Shown here: positions 1 to 10,624 of the stretch, piece by piece | How the letters are laid out: each line of letters begins with the position of its first letter | Position numbering within the stretch: the first letter of the stretch is position 1 | NCBI GenBank assembly: GCA_013399875.1 | Contig: VXAZ01006879.1 | Span: 67,163 to 131,162 of the forward strand | Source of the DNA: Gymnorhina tibicen | Lineage: Eukaryota > Chordata > Aves > Passeriformes > Artamidae | Direction of reading: 5' to 3' | Length of the DNA: 64,000 nucleotides | The notes under the pieces: generated by a model | What the model saw: only the letters and a program-made list of their open reading frames with translations | Told to the model about the DNA's origin: nothing | The model's database searches: none | Program-made: the position numbers and the translations under genes

Positions 1-440
1 ACCATGGATGGGGTGGTCAGACCACGGATGGGGTGGTCAGACCATGTATGGGGTGGTCAGACCGTGTATGGGGTGGTCAGACCATTGGTGGGGTTGTTAG
101 ACTGTTGGTGGGGTGGTCAGACCACGGATGGGGTGATCAGACCAGTGATGGGTTGGTCAGACCATGGATGGGGTGGTCAGACCATTGGTGGGGTGGTCAG
201 ACCATTGGTGGGGTGGTCAGACCATGGATGGGGTGGTCAGACCATTGGTGGGGTGGTCAGACCACAGATGGGGTGGTCAGACCATGGATGGTGTGGTCAG
301 ACCATGGGTGGGGTGGTCAGACCATGGATGGAGTGGTCAGACCATGGATGGAGCGGTCAGATCATGGATGGGGCAGTCAGACCATGGGTGGGGTGGTCAG
401 TCCCCTGGTGTGGCGGTCACCTCTGATGGGGTCATCAGAC
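1..440. repeat. 20-bp minisatellite, about 22 copies, cut by window start
   Basis: The consensus unit is accatggatggggtggtcag. Copies differ by one to three substitutions and keep the 20-bp register to about position 420, with one decayed unit after it. Because 20 is not a multiple of three and the unit has no stop codon, all three forward frames stay open over 164-426 and give WSDHGWGGQT-type repeats. I regard these as artefacts, not proteins. The left end lies outside the window. Confidence 0.95.
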
Positions 441-1250
441 GCCAGGACAACCCCAAGCGAAGCGTGGAGGACCCAGGGCTGAGCCAGGCCGGGGCAGAGG
501 TGTCCTGGCAGGTTCCCAGCAGCACGAGGAGGATTCTCCTCTCTCCAGAGGGTGGCCCACCCTGCTGGGCCACCGCTGCTGCGGCCACACGGGCCGAGGG
601 TCACCCCCGGGCAGCGCCCGGCGCGGGGACCGAAGCGAGGACACCGCGTCCTCCCTCTGCGCTCTCACTTATTTATTTTTCCGCTTGAAAATGAATATTT
701 GATAGCTTTGCAGGGATCGAGGCCCGTGTTTGGGGCCCTGATGATTTATTCATCCGCCCATTTGTGCTGCTGCAGCGCTGCTGCGGGGCACGGAGCTGTC
801 CCGGGGCACCAGCGCGGGCGCGGATGTCCCACGTGGGGACTTCCAGGGCATCCCTCGGCTCCCTCTGCCCTCAGAGGGGACAAGAAAAGCAGCTGCAAAC
901 AGCTGGGCAAGGCCTGATGGGGCGATTGCTGGAGAAGATGCTCCTGCTGGAGCTCCGAGTCTCCAGCTGAGGAGTGAAAGGGAATGGAGAGAGAGAAATG
1001 GTGTAAAAATTAGTGGGAAGTGGGAGGAAAACGATGGTAATTTGCCACGGAGCTGGGACACGCCGGAGACAAGTACCATGTGCTCCCTGAGGGTCGCCTC
1101 CGGGAATCCGGGTGACCGACAGCCCCTGGATTCGGAAAGCTGCTGGGATTCGCTGCCTGGGGGACACCCGGAGAGGCTGAGCCCCCAGGAATGAGCCCGG
1201 CTGTGGGCTCTCCTCGGAGCCTGAGGAGGCTCATCCGTGTGCACAGCCCG
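441..1250. other. single-copy sequence, no gene seen
   Basis: The stretch is GC-rich with one AT-rich island at about 660-780 that contains TTATTTATTT, GAATATTTGATA and TGATTTATTCATCC. I see no exon with a credible splice frame and no repeat family. The island could be a regulatory element, but nothing in the sequence alone proves it. Confidence 0.4.
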
Positions 1251-1462
1251 CTCCAGGACAGGGAGAAACCTCCCAGGACATGGAGAAGACTCCCAGGACA
1301 CGGAGAATCCTCCCAGGACAGGGAGAAGCCTCCCAGGACATGGAGAAGCCTCTAGGACATGGAGAATCCTCCCAGGACAGAGAGAATCCTCCCAGGACAC
1401 GGAGAATCCTCCCAGGACACGGAGAATCCTCCCAGGACACGGAGAAGCCTCCACGACAGAGA
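1251..1462. repeat. 20-bp minisatellite, about 10 copies
   Basis: The unit is close to caggacacggagaatcctcc, with GACATGGAGAAG variants. The period is 20 bp with one shortened copy near 1350. Open frames on both strands across it are repeat artefacts. Confidence 0.95.
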
Positions 1463-1569
1463 GGGATCCGCTGCCCAGGGCACAGCGAGCAGGAGAGGGA
1501 AGGTGGCCCTGATCACGTGGCCCGGAGGGAAGCAATTCCTCCCGAATTTCCACCTTTTGTTCGCCCGCT

Positions 1570-1865
1570 GAATGCCCCCTGATTTCTCTGGAGCGGGAAC
1601 GCGCCCGCCCGCTCCTCGCCGCAGCCTCCCCAAAAGAGCGCAGCTCTTTGCTATTCCCGGCCTCTCATCCCGCTCCTCGGGAGCCTTCCGCGGTGACTGG
1701 AGAGGCCGGGACGAGCCGCGCACGCCGAGCGGCGGGGACCACGCTGGGAGCGCGGATCCCAGGCAAACCGCCCGGGACCCCAAACCTCTCCGCGCAACCC
1801 TCGCGCGTCTCCGGCTGCCGCGCTCCGAAAAACCGAGGTGGTCCCGGGAGCGGCAGCTCGGAGCT
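1570..1865. promoter_or_regulatory. CpG-dense segment, candidate CpG island
   Basis: CpG dinucleotides are much denser here than in the flanks (for example CGCGCACGCCGAGCGGCGGGG near 1715-1735 and CTCCGCGCAACCCTCGCGCG near 1785-1805). There is no TATA box or first exon that I recognise. It could be an orphan CpG island or an unannotated non-coding promoter. Confidence 0.35.
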
Positions 1866-1934
1866 GGGCTGCAGGTCCGCTCCGGGGCTTGGATTGGGGT
1901 GGGGAAGGGGGTTTTAGAGGCTGAGAGTTCTGGA

Positions 1935-2195
1935 ATCACGGGATGGGTTGGGTTGGAAGGGAAATTCAAGCTGCCACTGTCCCAGGTTGCTCCGAGCCCC
2001 GTCCAGCTTTTCCTTGGACGCTTCCAGGAAGCCGCAGCTTCTCTGGGCACCCTGTGCCAGGACCTCCCTACCCTCCCAGGGAACATCTCCTTCCCAAAAT
2101 CCCATCCAAACCTGTTCCCTTTCAGTTTGAAGCCATTCCCCCTGTCCATGCCCTCGGAAAATCTCCCTCTCCACCTTTCCAGTGGCGGAGGGCCA
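1935..2195 (-). mobile_element. CR1 LINE 3' fragment
   Basis: Reads as the reverse complement of a CR1 3' end: GGGTTGGAAGGGA, then CACTGTCCCAGGTTGCTCC, TCTGGGCACCCTGTGCCAG and CCTTTCAGTTTGAAGCCATT, all in family order. The block that normally holds CCCTGCCATGGGCAGGGACA is missing near 1968, a small internal deletion. The copy is 5'-truncated, as is usual for CR1. Confidence 0.85.
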
Positions 2196-2200
2196 GCGTG

Positions 2201-3283
2201 GAAAACGCTGCTCTCCGGTAGGGAACGGGCAGGGACACGCCTGATTCCTTGGAATTAATGACAAAAAAACTTCGTTAGGAGGGAAACAGCCCTGCCTGGG
2301 AGCCAGAGTGCCTCTGTGTGGGACAGCATTCCTGCAGGAAGTGCCTCCGGAATGCCGTCATCACCCCGCTGTAAGTTCTCGCCCCTCGTTACCTGGGCTC
2401 CGTGATCTCGGGGGGTTTTGTCACAGCGACGCCTGAGAGGAGATTTAGGGGGGCTCTTCCAGCAGCTCTGGGCGGCAGCGAATTCCCATTTTCCTCAATT
2501 GGATGCATCCCTGGGAAGGAGGGATTCATCCTGAACGGAATACAGAGCAGGCTCCTGACCTCGCGCAGTCAGGGGGATTTATGATCAGCGGCACCGCCGG
2601 TAACAAACCCGGCATTGTGGATGGGATATTTCGGGTGTCACCGCGGAATAATGCAGGGACTTCAAAGTTCCCGCGGCACAAACTCCCGGAAACCGGGCTG
2701 GGATTGAAGTCGGGAGTGAAATGAAGTAAGTAATGGTCATTTTTGTTCAGCTGCTCTTCCTCACTGAGGCTTTTCCCTTTGTCTGACACGGTTTTTGTGG
2801 GGCCGTGTCCATGAAAAGCCGCGCTTCCCGGAAAATGAGGGATGCTGGTGTTGCTGAGGGGCTGCGGGAAGTGAAGCTGCCTTGGCGAAACGCTCTGTCC
2901 AACAGGTACGGCTAAAACGGGAGAGCCAGCAGAATTCCCGGGATTTCAGGGGCTTGGAGAGGCTCCTGGGTGGGGAAAACAACTGGTTTGGGGTGGTGGC
3001 ACTGCCCTGCTCCCGGGAATGCTGGTAAATCCAACCCCCGGGGCTGCCCAGGGGAAGGGCCAAGTCTCCTCACAAGCCAAAATAACCCCGAAAGTTGTTA
3101 AACTGTGGAACAATTGCACACCAGGAGACCAAAAACCAATTAATTCCATCTCAGTGGAGTGTTTTAATTGGTCACTGCCCGGCGTGGCTGCGGCTGGGGA
3201 GCGCTTGGGTGACAGCAGCACGCGGCCTTCCTGTTTTTAAGTGGAATTAATCCTGGAATGCACCCTCGGCTCTGCCGGTACCT
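2201..3283. other. single-copy sequence with a mixed AT-rich island
   Basis: No repeat family or exon is recognised. The part from about 2560 to 2760 is less GC-rich and contains GGATTTATGATCAGCGG and GTAATGGTCATTTTTGTTC. The part from 3065 to 3250 contains CCAATTAATTCCATCTC and TTTTAATTGGTCACTGCC. Both could be conserved non-coding DNA; this is a guess from composition only. Confidence 0.3.
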
Positions 3284-4045
3284 GTGCAATTCCATGTGGG
3301 AGAGGAAGAATTTGGTTTAAAATGGGGATGATTTCCCTCACATGGGGTCTCTCACGCCCTCACAGCTCCCAGGCTGTGAAATTCCACGTGGGAGAGGAAG
3401 GGGTTCCTTAAAAACGGGAATGATTTCCCTCACGTGGGATGTCTTTATGCCCTCACAACTTCCAGGCTGTGCAATTCCATGTGGGAGAGGAAGGGGTTGC
3501 TTTAAAACGGGAATGATTCCCCTCATGTGGGGGTCTCTTATTCCCACACACCCACAACTTCCAGGCTGTGCAATTCCAGGTGGGAGAAGAAGAATTTGGT
3601 TTAAAATGGGGATGATTTCCCTCACGTGGGGTCTCTCATGCCTTTACAACTTCCAGGCCGTGTCATTCCATGTGGGAGAGGAAGGGGTTGCTTTAAAACA
3701 GGAATGATTTCCCTCACGTGGGATGTCTTTATGCCCTTACAACTTCCAGGCTGTGCAATTCCATGTGGGAGAGGAAGAATTTGGTTTAAGATGGGGATGG
3801 TTTCCCTCACGTGGGGTCTCTCACGCCCTCACAGCTCCCAGGCCGTGTCATTCCATGTGGGAGAGGAAGGGGTTGCTTTAAAACAGGAATGATTTCCCTC
3901 ACGTGGGATGTCTTTATGCCCTCACAGCTTCCAGGCCGTGTCATTCCATGTGGGAGAGGAAGAATTTGGTTTAAAATGGGGATGATTTCCCTCACATGGG
4001 GTCTCTCACGCCCTCACAGCTCCCAGGCCGTGTCATTCCATGTTG
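3284..4045. repeat. tandem array of 92/93-bp monomers arranged as 185-bp dimers
   Basis: The anchor GTG(C/T)(A/C)ATTCCATGTGGGA begins at 3284, 3376, 3469, 3568, 3660, 3753, 3845, 3938 and 4030. Spacings are 92, 93, 99, 92, 93, 92, 93 and 92. Two monomer types alternate: one has GAAGAATTTGGTTTAAAATGG and a following GGGGTCTCTC, the other has GAAGGGGTTGCTTTAAAAC and GGGATGTCTTTATGCC. The fourth spacing carries a 6-7-bp insertion (CACACACC). Each monomer carries a CANNTG E-box, often CACGTG. Open frames on both strands (MREIIPILNQ-type repeats) are artefacts. Confidence 0.95.
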
Positions 4046-4304
4046 TCCCCTCCGCCCTTGTGTGGCACAGGCGGCATTCCAGGCGCTGGCTGGGAGATCC
4101 CCTCCCGCCTCCCGGCTCCTTGGCACGGGGCAGGTTTTTGGGGATACCCCTGCCATGCTAAGAGTGGCACTGGTTTGCGTATCCATCCTGTGCCACCTCT
4201 GGGAGTCACTGGGCCCGGGATTTATTCCTCGATTCTGATTTATTCCTTGCCTTTTTACCTGGGAATTCGATGGCTCCAGTCCCTCTCTTGATTTTCAGGG
4301 AATT

Positions 4305-4436
4305 CCCAGAGCCACAGGTGGGTTTGTGTGGGAAGGGACCTCAAAGCCCATCCCATCCCATCCCACCCCTGCCACGGGCAGGGACACCTCCCACTATCCC
4401 AGGTTGCTCCAGCCTGGCCTTGGACACTTCTGGGGG
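4305..4436 (-). mobile_element. CR1 LINE 3' fragment, short
   Basis: Reverse-complement CR1 3' end: GTGGGAAGGGACCTCAAAGC, CCCTGCCACGGGCAGGGACA, CACTATCCCAGGTTGCTCC and GCCTGGCCTTGGACACTTC. It stops after about 130 bp, so it is strongly 5'-truncated. Confidence 0.85.
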
Positions 4437-4439
4437 TGT

Positions 4440-4871
4440 GTCCCACGTGGCGCCTTGCTGGGAGCGGGAAGGGAGCAGCTGGAAAACTCCTGGAAACAGC
4501 TTGTTCCCCTTGGAATGTTTCGGTGGGGCTCAGGGCTGCGGGGCGAGAACGGATGAGTTCGTGTTGGGCCTCTCGTTTGATCCGAGCCCAATCCCTGCCC
4601 TGGCATAAACCAGGAGCCCTCCCAGGGTCTCCAGAAGCGGCTCTGGCTGAGTTTTCCGGTTGAATTCCGGTGGATTCCCACCCACGAATTTCCTGGGACT
4701 GAGGAGGAGGTGCCCCGACACCGAGAACAAGCTCAGTGCAGTGGGAGAGGTTTTAATCTCCATTAAATCCATTTAGGCCCAGCTCTCGCCAGCAGCCTCA
4801 TCAACCGCTCAGGTGCAGGGCTCGAAGGGATAATGAGGAAGTTTGGGAATTAAAGTGGGAGCAGCTGGTGA
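4440..4871. other. single-copy sequence, nothing recognised
   Basis: GC-rich spacer between two CR1 copies of opposite orientation. A TTTTAATCTCCATTAAATCC word lies near 4750. I see no exon or repeat. Confidence 0.4.
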
Positions 4872-5554
4872 CTCCCTCGAGGCCCTGCAGGGGGGCCTGG
4901 ATAAACCAGAGGGCTCCGAAGGTGCGGAGTTCAGCGAGGGCAAGGGATGGGTTCTGTGCCTGGATGTACGGACAGACTGGGGACGAGAGGCTGGAAAACG
5001 GCTCCGGGAAGGGATCTGGGGAGACTGATCCATGGCAAGCTGGATCTGAGCCAGCAGAGACAGGGAGCCAGGAGGGACTGGATCCCTGTCCGGGGGGATC
5101 AGCCCAGGGAGGGATTGTCCCGCTCTGCTCGGGGCTGGGGCAGCCTCACCTGCAGTGCTGGGGCAGTTTGGGGGCCACAGGATCAGAGAGACCTAAAGCT
5201 GTTCCAGAGTGTCCGAAGGAGGGAGCCGGGGCTGGGGAAGGGTCTGGAGGGGCCACCCGAGGGGCGGCTGAGGGCGCTGGGCTGGTCCAGCTGCAGCAGA
5301 GGAGCCGAGGGCAGAGCTCCGGGAAGGGGAGAAGGAGGAAGGTTGGAGGGGGAGGTTTGGGATGGAGATAGAGAAAAGCTCTTCCCCAGAGGGTGCTGGA
5401 CACTGCCCAGGCTCCCCAGGGAATGGGCACGGCCCCGAGGCTGGCAGAGCTGCCAGGGATGCCAGGGTGGAACTGCTGGGGTGTCTGGGCAGGGCCAGGG
5501 GCTGGACTCGTGATCCTGGTGGGTCCCTTCCAGCTCATTCCACGATTCACATCC
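4872..5554 (+). mobile_element. CR1 LINE, 3' part with decayed reverse transcriptase C-terminus
   Basis: This is the longest CR1 copy in the window and is in forward orientation. Translated pieces match the CR1 ORF2 C-terminal part in the right order but in shifting frames: FSEGKGWVLCLD near 4930, IVPLCSGLGQPHLQCW near 5116-5163, and LFQSVRRREPGLGKGLEG near 5200-5255 followed by an RLRALG-like segment. It ends in the CR1 3' untranslated signature, GGACTCGTGATCCTGGTGGG TCCCTTCCAGCTCATTCC, at about 5550. The frameshifts show it cannot encode an active protein. The copy is 5'-truncated. Confidence 0.9.
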
Positions 5555-5905
5555 GCACGTGAAACACTGGGAGGAAATCCCTGTTCCGCGAACCAAGTCC
5601 CGAGCTGGTTTCCAGGTGGGACAGGAACGATCCGTGTGCCTTTCAGGAATAAAGGGACGATGCTGGAGCTCTGGCAACAAAAGATGTCACCCGCACGGGG
5701 AGATTTGGGAACGGTTCAGCAAACGCAGGGTGCAGATGGGGGCTTAGGGAGCCAGATAAGCAGGACTCGAGTCCAATTTATAACTCATGTGACAGCCCTA
5801 CATTTTGAGGGGCTATTAGGACGGAAAAGTGTCGGGAGAGCATTACTGGCTATTGTATCAAATCCCGGCATCCACACTTTTATCACGGATTAAAAAAAAA
5901 ATTAG
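5555..5905. other. single-copy sequence between two LINE relics
   Basis: From about 5755 the sequence is AT-richer (CAATTTATAACTCATGTGACAG, TTATCACGGATT followed by an A-run at 5892-5901). It may be an extension of the ancient LINE that follows, but I could not align it to the family from memory. Confidence 0.3.
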
Positions 5906-6235
5906 AGGGAGCTCAGAGAAGAGCTGGAAGACTGAGAAAAGGCCTGGCAGACCTGCTGGGCGATGATAGGCTTAATGACTTCAATCTATTTAGCTCATCA
6001 GAGAGCAACTTGAGAGGTGACTTGATCGTGGGCTCTAAGTACTTCCAGGGAGGAGATTTTTGATAGCAGAGGGTCCTTTAATCCAGCGGACAAAGCCAGG
6101 ACTCCGTGGTGACAGGTGGAGCTGGAGGAAGAATAATTCCCGTGGCAGTTAAGCCAGCAGTGTTTCTCGGGGAAGGTGATTAACTCCTGGAAGTGCCTAC
6201 CTGGGATGTGCTGAATCCATCCTTAAGCGAGAGCT
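5906..6235 (+). mobile_element. ancient CR1/L3-like LINE relic
   Basis: Ordered matches to the old reptile-type CR1 ORF2 C-terminus: GAGCTCAGAGAAGAGC, AAAAGGCCTGG, CTCAATCTATTTAGCTCATC in the form TTCAATCTATTTAGCTCATC, GGTGACTTGATC, AAGTACTTCC, GATTTTTGATAGCAGAGGG and CTTTAATCCAGCGGACAAAG. Divergence is far higher than in the other CR1 copies, which fits an insertion older than the bird radiation. No long frame survives. Confidence 0.75.
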
Positions 6236-7569
6236 GGAGGGATTTGCTCCCGTCCCAACACGAGTTATGGGCTCGGTGCCCTCCATCCGTGTGGGAACGA
6301 GGGAGATCCCGCTCTCCGTGCGTGCGCCTGCTCGGGGGGCTGAGCCCAGGGTGAGGGCCTGCCCTGCACCAGCGGGGGCAGGATGGGGGCTTCCTCCCCC
6401 TGGGGATGTTCTGGGGGTTTGATTTCGGGGCCGGGTGCCCCTCACAGGGAGCATCCCCGGTCTGGAGGCCGGAACTGGCGGAGCTGTGCGGGTCGGAGCG
6501 GTTCGTGCCCCGCGTTTTCACCTCCTCGCTCTGCCCCCCGGCTCTCCCTGGGGTGCCGGGGTGTCACCCACCCTGGGCGCGGGGAGCGGTGGGTTTGGCA
6601 TCGGGGTCTGTTCCACGGCTCCTCCGGATCCTCCCGGTGCTGGCTCCGGCTGCCCGCGGTGCATTCCAAACCCCAGCTGGCCCAGATGTTCATCACTGGA
6701 GGAAAACCAATCCCCGGGGGGTCTCCGATGGCTTTGGGAAGAACATCCCAAAGAGCCTTTGGTCCTGGCAGGGGTCAGGGCTGGCCGGTCCTGCTCAGCC
6801 TCCTCTGGACACTCCCCCCCCACACCTTAAAATCTGGGATTGGTTTTAAAACCAGCTCTGAGCCTTCCTTCCCCTCTGAGCTCGGCAGCGGCTGTGCCTC
6901 CTCTGGAGCTACCTCGGATTTTCACTGGAGCTCGCTCCTGGCTGCCTCCATCTCCTTCTGCACCTGTGGGTGAACCCTGGATCCTGAGGATGGATCCCCG
7001 AGTTCACCCGGGAATGCTTCAGAGCCCTGGTGCTGCCGGGTCCACATCCTGTGGGATCCTGTGGGTGAGGACAGGACCCCTGTCCTGGCGCCCCTTCGCT
7101 CGGGAGCAGCTGATCCCCGGCAGCGGGAGCCCCTCTGCCGAGCAGGAATATTTCCTCTCCAAGCAGAGCCTCCCGGGTGCGGCTGCACTGCCCGGGCTGT
7201 TCCCGGGAGCTGATCCCTCGGGAACGCCGGTGCTCACACGCCAGGCGCTGAGCAGTGAGGGCAGGGCTTCCTACGGAGCAAATCCCAGCTTCCTGCCGGG
7301 TTATCCCAGAGAAACGCGCCCCAGAGGAAAACTCTCCCTCAGCTGGAGCCTCGCGGGAGCCCTGTGGGGCTGAGAGGCCCGTGCTGGTGACAGCCGTGTC
7401 GCCGCTGGTGCGGGAACCCCGGCAGGAGCGGGCGGAGCCTTCGGGACAGCCGGGGGAGATCCGGCAGCATTCCCACGGCATCACTCCCTGGGGATTACCG
7501 GCTTTGGGGGGGACACCTGGGCTGGGTTGGGGCCCTCAAAGCTGATGCAGGAGGGGTCAGAGCTGCGTT
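6236..7569. other. GC-rich single-copy sequence, no gene supported
   Basis: Several frames are open for 100-200 codons because stop codons are rare in GC-rich DNA. None has a recognisable domain, codon bias or splice pattern. CpG density is moderately high around 6440-6660 and 7090-7490. Confidence 0.4.
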
Positions 7570-8062
7570 CTTCCATCCTTTGGCCATATTCCCCATCCTT
7601 TCACCATATTCCTTACCTTTTGGCCATATTCCTTATCTTTTGGCCTTATTCCTCATCCTTTCACCATATTTCTTATCTTTTTGGCCATATTCCTTATATT
7701 TTGGCCATATTCCCCATCCTTTGGCCATATTCCCCATTCTTTGGCCTTATTTCTTATCCTTTCACCATATTCCTTATCTTTTTGGCCATATTCCCCATCC
7801 TTTAGCCATATTCCTTATCTTTTGGCCATATTCCTTATCTTTTGGCCTTATTTCTTATCCTTTCACCATATTCCTTATCTTTTTGGTATATTTCCCATCC
7901 TTTGGCCATATTCCCCATCCTTTGGCCATATTCCCCATTCTTTAGCCTTATTCCTCATCCTTTCACCATATTCCTGATCTTTTTGGCCACATTCCTCATC
8001 CTTTGGCATATTCCTTATCTTTTTGTCATATCCCTCATCCTTTCACCCTCTTCCTCACCCTC
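7570..8062. repeat. 20-bp AT-rich minisatellite with a 101-bp higher-order unit, about 24 copies
   Basis: Basic units are ccatattccttatcttttgg and ccatattccccatcctttca, with occasional 21-bp copies that carry an extra T. The variant CCTTATT marks every fifth unit, at 7644, 7745, 7846 and 7946, so five 20-mers form a higher-order repeat of 100-101 bp. The array is pyrimidine-rich on the plus strand and AT-rich in a GC-rich setting. The encoded FGHIPYLLAIF-type peptides are artefacts. Confidence 0.95.
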
Positions 8063-8973
8063 TGGCCCCGCAGGACACCGTGAGGAGCCGCTCGGGTTCT
8101 GGGCACTCGGCAGCTCCTCCAGGTCCCTCCTGCCGCATTCCCGAGGTGCTGCTCCCCGCTGCGCAGCCGCCCCGCGAGGGCAGGACCAGCACCCAGCAAT
8201 TCCTCATCCCCCGAAATCCCAGCCGGGGCGTGGCAAAGCAGGGAATAAAAATGGGAGAGTGGCAGCAAATTTAGTGCCCCGCTTGTGGTTTTTTTTGTGT
8301 TTTCCCGAGCTTCCTGGAGCCCCCCCCCAAATCCCCTGGAGCTGCTGGCAGCAGGGAGGAAAACCTGGGGGGAGATCACCTCAGTGGAGATCCCTGGTGC
8401 GTGGCAGCTCCTCAGGCACGCAGCCCTTCTCGTGTTTTCCTGGGAAAAAACAGGGATATTTTGAGCGAGACAAGGAAAAAGCTGTTGTGAGACAGATTCC
8501 TGTCTTGCCGGGTGAAGCGAGGGCTCCCCAGCCGGATTGTCCGCCCACCCGGCGGCCCCGCGGGGCAAATCCTGGCAGGAAGGGGCGTGCAGACAGCTCT
8601 GCCTCCAGTGAGCTGCTCCCCAAGGCAAAAACAACAACGAAATTCCTCCAGGGCAGGGGGCTGGGACAGAGAATTCCTTTCTGTGCTGTTCTCTGCGGGG
8701 ATCCCACTCCTGCCCGGAATAATCCGGACCTGCAGAGTTCTGGTGCAGCAGAGGCGAACCTGGGATGAGCACTGGGAATGCAGGGGCTGTGCTGGGAGAG
8801 GCAATCAGGAAAGCTGGAAAAATCCTGCCTTTGCTGCTGCTTCCAGGGCAACACCACAGCCTCGGATGGTTCGTGCTCGGGGGAAGGGATTGGTGCAGGA
8901 GGCTGCGTTTGCCCGTGGAATCGCGGAAGGGTTTGGGGAGGAAGGGGCTTGAAAGATAAATTTAATTTTATTT
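8063..8973. other. GC-rich single-copy sequence, no gene supported
   Basis: It contains short homopolymers (T-run near 8290, C-run near 8322) and moderate CpG density. Open frames on both strands have no recognisable domain. Just before the next CR1 lies the AT-rich word ATAAATTTAATTTTATTTTA. Confidence 0.4.
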
Positions 8974-9486
8974 TACCCCCTGCCATGGCAGGGACACCTC
9001 CCACTGTCCCAGGCTGCTCCAAGCCCTGTCCAGCCTGGCCTTGGGCACTGCCAGGGATCCAGGGGCAGCCACAGCTGCTCTGGGCACCCTGTGCCAGGGC
9101 CTGCCCACCCTCCCAGGGAACAATTCCTTCCCAATATCCCATCCAGCCCTGCCCTCTGGCAGTGGGAAGCCATTCCCTGTGTCCTGTCCCTCCATCCCCT
9201 GGAAATCGTCTGTCTCCATCTTTCCTGCAGCTCCCTCAGGCCCTGCAAGGCCACAGTGAGGTCACCCCAGATCTTCTCCTCTCCAGGCTGAACAATCCCA
9301 GCTCTCCCAGCCTTTCCTCCCAGCAGAGCTGCTCCATCCCTCTGCTCATCCTGGTGCCTGCTCTGGCCTGGCTCCAGCAGCTCCAGGTCCCTCCTGTGCC
9401 AGGCCCCAGGGCTGGGGCAGCTCTGCAGGTGGGGTCTCACCTGAGGGGGCACAGGGGCAGGATCCCCCCTCCCCTGCTGCCCACGC
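8974..9486 (-). mobile_element. CR1 LINE 3' part, young passerine type
   Basis: Nearly continuous reverse-complement CR1 over about 510 bp, from CCCCTGCCATGGCAGGGACA through CTCTCCAGGCTGAACAATCC and CTCTGGCCTGGCTCCAGCAG to CACCTGAGGGGGCACAGGGG. The very 3' tip (GGTTGGAAGGGACC) is lost or replaced by an AT-rich stretch. Close similarity to the copies near 27.4, 32.1 and 49.0 kb suggests a recently active subfamily. Confidence 0.93.
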
Positions 9487-9585
9487 CGGGGGATCTGCCC
9501 AGGGCTCGGGGGGGTTTTGGGAGACATCAAATCATTCAGTCACACAGGCACCAGGCAGGATTTGAGTGCTGGGAACGAGTGAAGA

Positions 9586-10190
9586 GGTAGAAAAGGGGGA
9601 AAAAAGCAGCCCTGGCTCACTGTGACACTGTAAATGAAAAGCCAGACAAAGTCTGCAAATTCATTCATCCGCATCACTCACGCTAAGCCTTAAAATGTTC
9701 CTGGTAGCCACTGGAAATCATTAAAGAAGTGACAGCTCCGTCCTCTGGAGGAGCAGGACTCGGGGTGGGGGGTACAGGAGATGCTTTAGCAAGAAAAATT
9801 CGACGAAGCAGCCTCTAAGTCAGTGATTTCTCTGACTTCATCTGCACATTAAAAATGCAAGTGAATGCCTTTTGGTGTTAGCTCTGCTCCTGGATACGAG
9901 ATGGAGTCAATTCACAGCTCTTCAGTGGATAATACTTTTTGTTTTTCGCGGAGGCTGTTGAAACAGAATGGAAAATTAAAGCAATTTTTCCTGACAGCAA
10001 TGCATAAACGTTGACCATGAAATGGCAAAGAGGAAAAAACAAAACCGAGAGCAAGAACAGCTCGAGGAGTGCCTGAATTAGGCAGCAGCGAGTTCATTAC
10101 AGCTCTCATTTGAATAAAGGCAGGAGATGATGCCCTCGCTGTAATGGAAATGCTCTTCAAGTCCGAGCCATCCATGGCCATTAGAGCCTG
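9586..10190. promoter_or_regulatory. AT-rich island, candidate conserved non-coding element
   Basis: About 600 bp of AT-rich, complex, non-repetitive DNA in a GC-rich region. Words include AAATCATTAAAGAAGTGACAG, ACATTAAAAATGCAAGTG, GGAAAATTAAAGCAATTTTTCC and TCATTTGAATAAAGGC. Composition and the absence of repeats fit a long conserved enhancer. No conserved frame is visible. Confidence 0.4.
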
Positions 10191-10624
10191 GAGAGGATTG
10201 TTTGGGAAGGAGGCGGATGTTTGGGAAGGAGATGGAAGCCCTCCCGTTCCCGCTGGGGCGCAGCCCTGTCCCTCAGCTTCCCCCCAGGGCGTGGGGCTGG
10301 GTGCAGGTGGGTCCTGCTTGCCCGGAAATCGCTGGGAATGTTCTGCTCCGGAGCATCTCAGACCTTTCCCTGCTGCTCCGGCGGGGCTCTGGGAGGGGCG
10401 ATCCAAAGTGCTGCTTGTCGGAGCTTCTGGAAGGGGTTTGGAGCATCCAAAAAGCTGGAGAGAAACTGAAATTCCGGCTAAAGGAAAGGCTTGGGAAAAC
10501 GGGCACTTTGCCGTGCCCCCTGCACGTCCCACACGAACCCCGGGGTGCTGCTGCTGACCCCCGGGTTTGTCCCTGGAGGGTCTCTGGAAGCTGGAATGGG
10601 AGCACTGGATGCATTCCCAGTCTC
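10191..10624. other. single-copy sequence, nothing recognised
   Basis: GC-rich spacer before the next CR1, with GGAAGGAGGCGGATGTTTGG and GGAAGGAGATGG as a weak internal duplication near 10207-10230. No gene seen. Confidence 0.35.

Noticed and set aside
3338..4161. Repeated open frames on both strands (MREIIPILNQ- and MGSLTPSQLPG-type)
   Set aside because: They follow the 92/93-bp tandem array and have no independent support.
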